A stretch of 9,204 bases of DNA from Candidatus Thiodiazotropha taylori (lineage in GTDB: Bacteria > Pseudomonadota > Gammaproteobacteria > Chromatiales > Chromatiaceae). The stretch spans positions 1-9,204 of the forward strand of contig JAHRHW010000161.1 of NCBI GenBank assembly GCA_019100305.1, in the 5' to 3' direction. A program made the translations under genes and the position numbers. The notes below the pieces were generated by a model, which was not told the DNA's origin, did not search any database, and saw only the letters and a list, made by a program, of their open reading frames with translations. Positions 1 through 6,369 of this stretch are shown here, piece by piece (position 1 is the stretch's first letter; every line of letters begins with the position of its first letter).

Positions 1-18
1 GAGAAAATTAATATGATA

Positions 19-1269
19 TCAGGTTTTCTGATAACCACCCAGGAAGTCATATTGGGGAAAGCCGGCACGCAGTAATGGAATACCCAGGCGCTCTGCACTC
101 TCAGTGCCATGAGAATTGGTAATCAGGATTTCTGCGCCACCCGCTTTGGCCATCTTCTCCAGATCTTCCAGATCACCGATCTTCACCTTCTCGGAAGCGA
201 CCTGTTGCAGAGCTGGGGAATTGATCGGTGCAACAGCAGTCACGGTTTCTGCACCTACACCGGCTAGCATTTGACTCAATGCAACCAGGTGATCAGGATC
301 CGCTGCCAGAGCAAAGCGAGCCATACCGAGCATGAAATGGCTATCGAGCATAGCGTCTTGCAACTGGGCCCGCTGACGCTCCAGTTTTGCAGGAACCGGC
401 TCTTCAGAGATTCGATGTAAACTGTCAATAAAACTATCCATCGCCTGTAGGCCCATCAGGTGGTCAAATCGATAGTCAGGCACACCGGTCAGTTGCTGCA
501 GAGTGTCGGCTGCTTTTTCCAAGGACTTGCCGATAACCAGGGTGGCTTTGGCATCTCCCAGGGTCGACATCTCAGAAACCTCTGTACCTCCGATGGTTAG
601 AGGGGAAAACTCATCCTCACCCAAGTGACCATCCAGGGAATCTGATAGATCGGGAATCAACACAGGTCGTAAGCCAAATGATTCGATGATCTCTTTCAAC
701 TCTTCCAGGTCTCCCGGTGTCAAGGAAGAGTTCACCAGAACATTGACTTGCCGATGACGCCGACCCGGTGTGGTATTGGCTTCTTTTGCTGCAGGTACGG
801 TGGTTTTGATAATCGCTTCCACTGCCTTGGCGAAACCACTCTCCAGGCAACCGGCATAGTCTGGCGTGGAAACCGGCACGACCGGGATAGTATTGAACTG
901 GGGGTACTTGTCTCGAAACATCGTCAGCGCCATTCGGACATCACTACCCTGGGTCTCGGACAATCCGGTGGTGGGTACCCCGAGCAACATTGGCTGATTC
1001 TTTTCCGCGATTGTCTTTAGTCCTTCGACCACACTCTCTTCTGAACCCATCACCGTTGTCACTTGGTCCATGGCAGTGGTTTGCAGTGGAATGGGTTCAC
1101 GGAAATGTCTTACAAAAAACACCTTGCCAAATGCCGTACAACCTTGAGAGCCATGCAGCATGGGTATGGCGCGTCGAAAACCGAGGAAAGCCAAAGCGGC
1201 ACCGATAGTCTGACTGGCTTTCAGGGGACTTACAGAGAGCGCTTTATTACGTTTGATGATCTCAGTCAT
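19..1269 (-). CDS. nifN: NifN, nitrogenase FeMo-cofactor scaffold subunit (C-terminus apparently short)
   Basis: NifN is the beta-like subunit of the cytoplasmic NifEN scaffold, on which the NifB-made iron-sulfur precursor is matured to FeMo-cofactor. The 416-residue protein has the oxidoreductase/nitrogenase component 1 fold. Near the N-terminus it carries HGSQGC, with Cys44 at the position of the NifN ligand to the NifEN [4Fe-4S] cluster in Azotobacter, followed by the FREPIPLQTTAM stretch typical of the family. The ATG overlaps the nifE stop as ATGA and is preceded by a strong AGGAGG at 1282-1277 with a 7-nt spacer, so translational coupling is likely. Oddity: NifN is usually about 440-460 residues. 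Here the protein stops right after GFPQYDFLGGYQKT, where homologues continue with a GYRGTR-type helix and about 35-45 more residues. None of the three frames in the remaining 18 bases restores that motif. Identity is very secure; whether it is intact is not. Confidence 0.95.
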   Translation of the reverse strand: MTEIIKRNKALSVSPLKASQTIGAALAFLGFRRAIPMLHGSQGCTAFGKVFFVRHFREPIPLQTTAMDQVTTVMGSEESVVEGLKTIAEKNQPMLLGVPTTGLSETQGSDVRMALTMFRDKYPQFNTIPVVPVSTPDYAGCLESGFAKAVEAIIKTTVPAAKEANTTPGRRHRQVNVLVNSSLTPGDLEELKEIIESFGLRPVLIPDLSDSLDGHLGEDEFSPLTIGGTEVSEMSTLGDAKATLVIGKSLEKAADTLQQLTGVPDYRFDHLMGLQAMDSFIDSLHRISEEPVPAKLERQRAQLQDAMLDSHFMLGMARFALAADPDHLVALSQMLAGVGAETVTAVAPINSPALQQVASEKVKIGDLEDLEKMAKAGGAEILITNSHGTESAERLGIPLLRAGFPQYDFLGGYQKT

Positions 1270-2687
1270 GCCACTACCTCCTGGTCTGATGTGGATTCAG
1301 CTGTGGAGGCTCCTACCGCCCAAGGTGCTGGAGTACGGACCTGAGGCCAGACGGGACTCTCGATGGTCAGTACCAATTGTCGTGCCAGTTCCACCATGCC
1401 TTGATAACCGGCATAACCGAACTCACGTTCCTGGTTGATATCAAGAAATGGGATGCGTGCCTTGAGTGCGGTATACATATTTCGACCTCCCGCAATCAAT
1501 ACATCCACATTTTTTTCATGAACAATATTGATCAAGGCCCTTGGATTTCCCTCTTCCAGCATGACGGCATCCTGCCCCATCAACTCTTTGATTCTGGCTT
1601 TATCCTCTTCTGTGGATTTTTTGGTACCTGTTGCAACCACTTCCATACCAAGGTCCTGCAGTGCAGCGATTACCGACCAGGATTTTACGCCACCGGTATA
1701 GAGCAAGACTTTGCGATCACGTAGTTTTTCACGCCATGGTTCAAGCAATTTGTCTATTCTGGCTTCTTCCCTTAAGACCAACGATTCAGTCCTTAGGGTA
1801 AGATCCTCATCATCGATCACCCTTGCAAAATCCCTCAATGCCTGGGAAACATCCCTTACGCCGTAAAAGCTGCCCTCGAACCATGGAGTACTAAAAGCCT
1901 CCTGCAACTTTCTCGCTACATTGATCATGGCCTTCGAACAGACCATCATATTCACGCTGGAACGGTGCATGGTCTGTACTTCACGGAATCGTGCATCCCC
2001 GGACAGTGTGCAGAGTACTCTCAATCCCAACTCGTCCAGCAGGGGTAAGACATGCCAGAGCTCTCCGGCGATGTTGTATTCACCAATCAAGGATATGTCG
2101 TGCACCTTGATATCCCGCTGAGCCACCTCATCTGGCAATGGGTCTGGCTCTCGGGTACCGCAGACATGCTTGACCATGGATTCACCGGCGATCCGGTTAC
2201 CCAGATTCTTTGTTCCATAAAAACCTGCGGCATCTATCGGAACGACGGGAGTACCCCAACGCTTTTCAGCCGCCTTGCAAACGGCTTCCACGTCATCACC
2301 AACCAATGCAGGTACACAGGTGTTATAGACAAAAACAGCAGTCGGCCTATAACTGTCGATCGCCTGCTTGATGGCATGAAACAGGCGTTTTTCACCTCGC
2401 CCCATGATCACATCCTGTTCGGTGAGATCGGTGGTCATACCGATACGGAACAGACGCGAGCCACTGGATCTGGTGCCTCTGTTATCCCAGGAACTGCCGG
2501 CGCAGGCTATAGAACCATGTACGATATGAGCCACATCTGCTATAGGAAGCAGTGCGATCTGTGCCCCATCAAAGGCACACCCACCCGCAGTTGCACCTGG
2601 TTTCGGTTTGGCGCAACCGGACTTTGATTTCTTATTGTGCGCACAGGCCGGTTCATCGAGCAGAGCGGCAATATCTTTCTGTTTCAT
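1266..2687 (-). CDS. nifE: NifE, nitrogenase FeMo-cofactor scaffold subunit
   Basis: NifE is the alpha-like subunit of the NifE2N2 scaffold that matures the FeMo-cofactor precursor before its transfer to NifDK. Counting from the ATG at 2687 gives 473 residues, close to the family norm (about 475). Cys37 (GGCAFD), Cys62 (IACAGS) and Cys124 (YNTC) then sit at the numbers of the NifE [4Fe-4S] ligands in Azotobacter, and Cys250 (MMVC) at the position tied to the precursor cluster. The N-terminus starts MKQKDIAALLDEPAC, as in other NifE proteins. The frame stays open upstream to a TTG at 2771, but that extension would translate the sigma-54 promoter, so it is rejected. A GGAG lies 14 nt before the ATG, a weak and distant ribosome site. 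The gene overlaps nifN by 4 bp and is the first gene of the unit, probably under NifA and RpoN control. Confidence 0.97.
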   Translation of the reverse strand: MKQKDIAALLDEPACAHNKKSKSGCAKPKPGATAGGCAFDGAQIALLPIADVAHIVHGSIACAGSSWDNRGTRSSGSRLFRIGMTTDLTEQDVIMGRGEKRLFHAIKQAIDSYRPTAVFVYNTCVPALVGDDVEAVCKAAEKRWGTPVVPIDAAGFYGTKNLGNRIAGESMVKHVCGTREPDPLPDEVAQRDIKVHDISLIGEYNIAGELWHVLPLLDELGLRVLCTLSGDARFREVQTMHRSSVNMMVCSKAMINVARKLQEAFSTPWFEGSFYGVRDVSQALRDFARVIDDEDLTLRTESLVLREEARIDKLLEPWREKLRDRKVLLYTGGVKSWSVIAALQDLGMEVVATGTKKSTEEDKARIKELMGQDAVMLEEGNPRALINIVHEKNVDVLIAGGRNMYTALKARIPFLDINQEREFGYAGYQGMVELARQLVLTIESPVWPQVRTPAPWAVGASTAESTSDQEVVA

Positions 2688-2728
2688 TGTGTTGGCCAGG
2701 GCTCCATTAGGATAGATACATCCTCTTA

Positions 2729-2744
2729 TGCAAGTGATATGCCA
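2729..2744 (-). promoter_or_regulatory. Sigma-54 (RpoN) -24/-12 promoter of nifEN
   Basis: The minus strand reads TGGCATATCACTTGCA, matching the consensus TGGCAC-N5-TTGCW with one change. The invariant GG (2743-2742) and GC (2731-2730) are separated by exactly 10 nt. Transcription should begin near 2718, leaving a leader of about 30 nt before the nifE ATG at 2687. Together with upstream NifA-type sites this is the expected architecture of a nitrogen-fixation promoter. Confidence 0.88.
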
Positions 2745-2754
2745 CCGCCTATCT

Positions 2755-2770
2755 TGTTGTTTTTTCGACA
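2755..2770 (-). promoter_or_regulatory. Second TGT-N10-ACA NifA-type site, promoter-proximal
   Basis: A second perfect TGT-N10-ACA whose near edge is only about 10 bp upstream of the -24 element, closer than NifA enhancer sites usually lie. It could be a low-affinity or auxiliary site, or a chance match in a T-rich stretch. The distal site at 2790-2805 is the better primary enhancer candidate. Confidence 0.4.
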
Positions 2771-2789
2771 ATATTAAATCGGATGAAAT

Positions 2790-2805
2790 TGTAGCAAAGC
2801 TGACA
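2790..2805 (-). promoter_or_regulatory. NifA upstream activator site (distal)
   Basis: A perfect TGT-N10-ACA, the palindromic binding motif of the enhancer protein NifA. It lies about 70-90 bp upstream of the predicted nifE transcription start, close to the usual enhancer range. The motif has only six fixed bases, so its weight comes from its position behind a sigma-54 promoter of a nif gene. Confidence 0.7.
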
Positions 2806-2852
2806 AATTGTAATTTTTGTCGGTTAAGGCATTTTGGATAAACTTAGGGTAC

Positions 2853-2880
2853 GGCCATGATCTCTGCTGGATCTCCGGCC
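2853..2880. other. Imperfect inverted repeat between the debranching gene and nifE
   Basis: GGCC...GATC, a 7-base loop, then GATC...GGCC form an interrupted stem with a small internal loop. It lies about 30 bp past the stop of the GH13 gene, on the side where that transcript would end, but no T-run follows on the minus strand, so it is not a typical intrinsic terminator. It could be a weak transcript-end hairpin insulating nifEN from read-through, or chance. Confidence 0.25.
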
Positions 2881-2910
2881 TCTATTTGAAGTGAATGTAC
2901 TGCTATGGAG

Positions 2911-4659
2911 TTAACTGGAAACTAATAGTGCACAGGCACCTGGATGTAAGTGATAGCAAGTTCTTACTGTACGTGCTTCTCCGCCTTCTGCTTTTAGCTC
3001 ATGACCATCGATTTGTACCGTCCACTTGCCTTTTGGTAGTTGAAAATCTGCTGCGGTATGACTTCCATTCAATAAAACTATGATTGGATGATGATCTGGA
3101 TGCCAAAATAAATACCTGAAAGGTGATCTCAAAATATATCCAATAGCATTAACATTGTCATGGTGGGGATATCCAGTAGGATAGATCCAGTCAATGTTCC
3201 AATCATTGCTCTTATGATTATTAACTTTGAGGTGATGCGTATAGTGAAAATGACTTAGTTTTCTCCTAATTTCGATAAGCCTTATTACGACCTCGATGAG
3301 GTCTCTGTTTTGATCTGCCAGTTGCCAATCAAGCTGATTTAAATCTGGACGATCGTAACTGTTGTCATGTCCTTTTTTGGAGTAGAGCATTTCACTCCCC
3401 TCTCCAAGCATTGGAATCCCTTGTGAAGTCAACACTAAAAATATGCCTAAGAATACTCTGCGTTTATCATTTCCCACCAGGTCAGCTAATGTATAACCAT
3501 CATGACATGACAGATAGTTGATACTTTGCTGAGGTCTTAGTGTCCAACCGCCATCCTTAATATTACTTCCAGCTATGCTACGCATTAATAGATCTCTGTT
3601 ATGGAAATCTCCCTCCCCTTTGATAAAGGTCCTGCCGGACTCTCTGAAATCATCATTCCAGATCGACCAGCGTGTCTTGGCGAGCAGAGTGTTCATCTCC
3701 TGTTTTCCCCACCTGCTACCAGATAGTGCCCAAGGTTCGGCAATTAGGTAGATCCTGTTGGGTAGTTTTCTGTCAATTTCAATTATTGTCTCGAGATCAT
3801 GCAATGCGCCTAAATCAAAGCGGAATCCATCAAATCGATAGCGTTGAACAAGGTAACTCAATGACTCAATAATTGAATCTCTGATATGAGGGTTATCTGT
3901 ATTGACGGTTTCGCCACATCCGGAGCCATGGCAATATTCGCCATTCTCCAGCTTACGATAGACAACCTCTTTTCCCCATGCTTTGACCCATAACTCGGCA
4001 CCATGATTGAAAACCACATCCAGAATAACCGGTATTTTCCGTCCATGTAATTTATCAACCAGCTGCATGACTTCCAGATTTACGTTCTCTTTGTTGACAG
4101 CGAAATCCGTCCTCATAGAGTGATAGCTTATTGAGTAGTATCCCCAATCTTGACCTAACTCCTTGTTATTGACGTGTAAGGGTAAGAACTCTACTGCAAC
4201 ATTCAGTTTTTGTAGGTAATCGAGAACAAATTCTGAACAGGCGCCAAGATAGGTTCCCCTGTGATCTTCATTTGTAATCCTGGCACTTGTGTGACGAGTT
4301 AATGCCGGCAGGTGTGTCTCATAAATAACTATTTTGTAAAACGGCGGTGTTTGAAAGTAATTATACCTGAAGTGATATTTCAACTCGGTAAAGTAAGCTT
4401 TGTAGCCATTACTTAATAGTGTCATACGCTTGGCTGTTGGATCGATTAGCAGCTTGGCCTGGCCATTTTCCTGAACCCTAAAATGGTATGTGAGTTTATT
4501 TATGTCTGAGTGTGATAGAGATGTCTTTATCGACCAATAGCCGTTCTCTTCACGCTTCATTGGCAAACGCAGATCGAGATCGTCAAATACAAGAAACACA
4601 CTTTCTGAATTTGGGCTATATAGTTTTATTGTTTTTTTAGGTGAAAGAAACCAACTCAT
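2911..4659 (-). CDS. GH13 glycogen debranching enzyme (pullulanase/isoamylase type)
   Basis: Predicted to cleave alpha-1,6 branch linkages in glycogen. From the ATG at 4659 it has 582 residues. A CBM48-like N-terminal beta domain (about residues 8-95, starting TIKLYSPNSESV) is followed by the GH13 TIM barrel and a C-terminal beta domain (about 500-582). All four GH13 regions are present: DVVFNH (214-219), GFRFD with nucleophile Asp282, IAEPW with acid/base Glu308, and SCHDG with Asp387. A DWGYYSISY stretch (171-179) corresponds to the YNWGYDP signature of type I pullulanases. Start choice: the frame extends to an ATG at 4692 and a TTG at 4710, neither with a ribosome site; the 4659 ATG has AGGA/GAG upstream and begins just before CBM48. 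No signal peptide is seen, so the enzyme is likely cytoplasmic. It diverges from the synthase genes. Exact specificity (GlgX, isoamylase or pullulanase) is unresolved. Confidence 0.85.
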   Translation of the reverse strand: MSWFLSPKKTIKLYSPNSESVFLVFDDLDLRLPMKREENGYWSIKTSLSHSDINKLTYHFRVQENGQAKLLIDPTAKRMTLLSNGYKAYFTELKYHFRYNYFQTPPFYKIVIYETHLPALTRHTSARITNEDHRGTYLGACSEFVLDYLQKLNVAVEFLPLHVNNKELGQDWGYYSISYHSMRTDFAVNKENVNLEVMQLVDKLHGRKIPVILDVVFNHGAELWVKAWGKEVVYRKLENGEYCHGSGCGETVNTDNPHIRDSIIESLSYLVQRYRFDGFRFDLGALHDLETIIEIDRKLPNRIYLIAEPWALSGSRWGKQEMNTLLAKTRWSIWNDDFRESGRTFIKGEGDFHNRDLLMRSIAGSNIKDGGWTLRPQQSINYLSCHDGYTLADLVGNDKRRVFLGIFLVLTSQGIPMLGEGSEMLYSKKGHDNSYDRPDLNQLDWQLADQNRDLIEVVIRLIEIRRKLSHFHYTHHLKVNNHKSNDWNIDWIYPTGYPHHDNVNAIGYILRSPFRYLFWHPDHHPIIVLLNGSHTAADFQLPKGKWTVQIDGHELKAEGGEARTVRTCYHLHPGACALLVSS

Positions 4660-4745
4660 CGCATTCTCAATCCTGGATGGCTGTGTGATCATTTTGGAGT
4701 TATAAAGCAATATATTAATATTTGACCGATAAGACTACATTTTGT

Positions 4746-4774
4746 TTTATGCAGATACTCTCTTGTTGTTTCAA
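4746..4774 (-). promoter_or_regulatory. Candidate sigma-70 promoter for the GH13 gene (proximal)
   Basis: On the minus strand, TTGAAA (4774-4769) and CATAAA (4751-4746) are separated by 17 nt, matching the -35 at 5/6 and the -10 at 4/6. It lies about 90 bp upstream of the chosen start. The region is AT-rich, which raises the chance of false matches. Confidence 0.35.
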
Positions 4775-4794
4775 TATATTACAGTATGGCTTCA

Positions 4795-4823
4795 GTTATA
4801 TTGGATAACTGTTTTGGTAGCAA
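4795..4823 (-). promoter_or_regulatory. Candidate sigma-70 promoter for the GH13 gene (distal)
   Basis: On the minus strand, TTGCTA (4823-4818) and TATAAC (4800-4795) are separated by 17 nt, matching the -35 at 4/6 and the -10 at 5/6. It is an alternative to, or in tandem with, the proximal candidate. Only sequence resemblance supports it. Confidence 0.3.
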
Positions 4824-5007
4824 TAAATGATTTATATATGATGTTACAGGAGTAATCACTTTTCTGAGCTATTTCTTAATCTAACTCTAAAGGAACGTGA
4901 AACGATCAAGCTTATTCTACTTAATAATTCCACTAATTTTCTCAGTCTTTCTAGCATAGTTACATCAAGCCGATAGATTAGCAGTCATCTTGTTGAATTA
5001 GAAACAG

Positions 5008-5036
5008 TTATCGCAAAAACATTTGAAATATATAAT
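5008..5036 (+). promoter_or_regulatory. Candidate sigma-70 promoter for the GH57-glgA-GH57 unit
   Basis: A perfect TATAAT (5031-5036) is preceded at 17 nt by a weak -35, TTATCG (5008-5013, 3/6). Transcription would begin near 5043, about 35 nt before the ATG at 5079. The poor -35 could mean an activator is needed, or that the match is chance in AT-rich DNA. Confidence 0.35.
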
Positions 5037-5078
5037 GGCAGTAAAACTCTTGTAACATAGACATAGCAAAATGGAATT

Positions 5079-6317
5079 ATGGGTCCAAATTATGTACCCG
5101 AAATAATCAAGAATATATTTGGACTACCCACTTTTATTAAGCCTATGTCTGATGTATATCATGCAACAATCCTAAATCTTCATCAGCCGGCAGGTAATTT
5201 ATTGGAGCTTTGGCATGAGAAGAGCTGGGAGGCTCACGAGATACTGTATGCCTTAGACCGGATACCACGATCCCTGTGGGAACATGAAGATGTTGCCAGA
5301 ATTCACCTATCACTCTCAGGAACTCTGCTGGAGACACTATCCGATCCCGAATTTCAACAGTCTGCCTATGGTGTTGTTGATTGTGGATCACTACTCTGGT
5401 ATTTCCAAAATCTTTCGATTTTCAAGATTTTAGGTACAGCTTACTATCATCCAGTGTTGCCCTTGATACCAGAAACTGATCGCCACCATCACTTAGAACG
5501 CTGGCAGGGTATTGCAAGGCATCTATTTAACCGCAATCAATTCCAGGGATTTTGGCCGCCTGAGATGGCATTCAGTATGGAACTCATACCGCTTGTTAAA
5601 CGTATGGGATACCGATATGTGGTTGTGGATAGTGAGCATGTGGAAGCTGTAACACCAATGTCATGGCAGACACTGCGTTACCAGCCACATGTGGCTCGCT
5701 ACGAAGGTGAAGAGATCGTCGTTGTCGTTCGGGACAGAGAGTTGTCAAATGCTCAGGAATCCGGCATGGATCGAGACTGGTTTGAATCTGAAGTCAGAGA
5801 AAGAACAAAATGGTGTGAATCAGCACCTTTAGTCATAACCGCAACAGATGGTGACAACGGAGGTTGGTTCAGAAATCCTGATGAACAAGCAAACTTCTGG
5901 GGTTTCTATAAAGAACTGTTGAGGCAGGCGAAATCTGGTCTGACGAGAATCAAACCTTGCTTTATTGATGACTATCTTGATCGTTTCGGTACTTTCGGTG
6001 AAGTGCACATCAAGACTGGCGCATGGAATACAGGCTGGCACCATGGCCGTAATTTTACTCAGTGGACAGGTTCACAAGCACAAAATGATGTGTTAAACAG
6101 AATTTGTCTTACCAGTAAAGAACTTGAGACGACAGAACGACAGCTACAAAATAGACAGGATTCTGAATTTTCAGCCCATCTTGAAGAGGCAAGATGGCAT
6201 TTATTGCGAGCAGAAACCAGTTGTAATATCTACTGGGGTGAAAGTTGGGTTCCCCGCGCTCATGCGGACCTAGAGGCTTGCTGGTCTGAGCTAAACCACA
6301 TGAAGTGTCGCTTGTAG
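5079..6317 (+). CDS. GH57 family alpha-glucan enzyme, compact (412 residues)
   Basis: A member of glycoside hydrolase family 57, retaining alpha-glucan enzymes that include amylases, 4-alpha-glucanotransferases and branching enzymes. Visible signatures are LNLHQPAGN (33-41, the HQP region I motif), GFWPPEMAFS (157-166) with the likely nucleophile Glu162, ATDGDNGGWF (255-264) with the likely acid/base Asp257, and the C-terminal GAWNTGWHHGRNFTQW (314-329), a region V-like segment. At 412 residues it is shorter than characterised GH57 branching enzymes (over 500), so it is essentially a bare catalytic unit. No signal peptide. The start is uncertain: the ATG at 5079 has GGA 4 nt upstream, while the ATG at 5145 (residue 23) begins just before the conserved YHATILNLHQP and could be the real one. 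It leads a probable operon with the synthase (52 bp gap). Glucanotransferase, amylase or branching activity are all possible. Confidence 0.85.
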   Translation: MGPNYVPEIIKNIFGLPTFIKPMSDVYHATILNLHQPAGNLLELWHEKSWEAHEILYALDRIPRSLWEHEDVARIHLSLSGTLLETLSDPEFQQSAYGVVDCGSLLWYFQNLSIFKILGTAYYHPVLPLIPETDRHHHLERWQGIARHLFNRNQFQGFWPPEMAFSMELIPLVKRMGYRYVVVDSEHVEAVTPMSWQTLRYQPHVARYEGEEIVVVVRDRELSNAQESGMDRDWFESEVRERTKWCESAPLVITATDGDNGGWFRNPDEQANFWGFYKELLRQAKSGLTRIKPCFIDDYLDRFGTFGEVHIKTGAWNTGWHHGRNFTQWTGSQAQNDVLNRICLTSKELETTERQLQNRQDSEFSAHLEEARWHLLRAETSCNIYWGESWVPRAHADLEACWSELNHMKCRL

Positions 6318-6369
6318 ACTTCTCTACCTAACTAAATACTGATAATTATCGAGATTTTGAGTAACGACT

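Larger units (their letters stand above)
4660..5078. other. AT-rich divergent intergenic region
   Basis: About 420 bp between the divergent GH13 and GH57 genes. It is visibly AT-rich with many stop codons in all frames and no convincing coding sequence, RNA gene or long repeat. It must hold the promoters of both arms of the glucan locus; candidates are listed separately. No TGT-N10-ACA or sigma-54 motif was found here, so the locus does not appear to share the nifEN control. Confidence 0.6.

Noticed and set aside
2052..2627. 191-codon open frame on the plus strand inside nifE
   Set aside because: It is antisense to the strongly conserved nifE coding sequence, and its translation has no recognisable domain.
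2853..2880. Intrinsic terminator for the GH13 transcript
   Set aside because: The inverted repeat is interrupted and has no downstream T-run, so it is kept only as a low-confidence hairpin.
3858..4058. Minus-strand 66-codon frame inside the GH13 gene
   Set aside because: It is out of frame with a gene whose four GH13 catalytic regions are intact.
4703..4720. AT-rich near-palindrome just upstream of the GH13 start
   Set aside because: It is a short imperfect palindrome made only of A/T-rich repeats and is expected by chance in this region.
4760..4790. Possible NifA site in the divergent intergenic region
   Set aside because: The best candidate has an 11-nt spacer between TGT and ACA instead of 10, and no sigma-54 promoter lies nearby.
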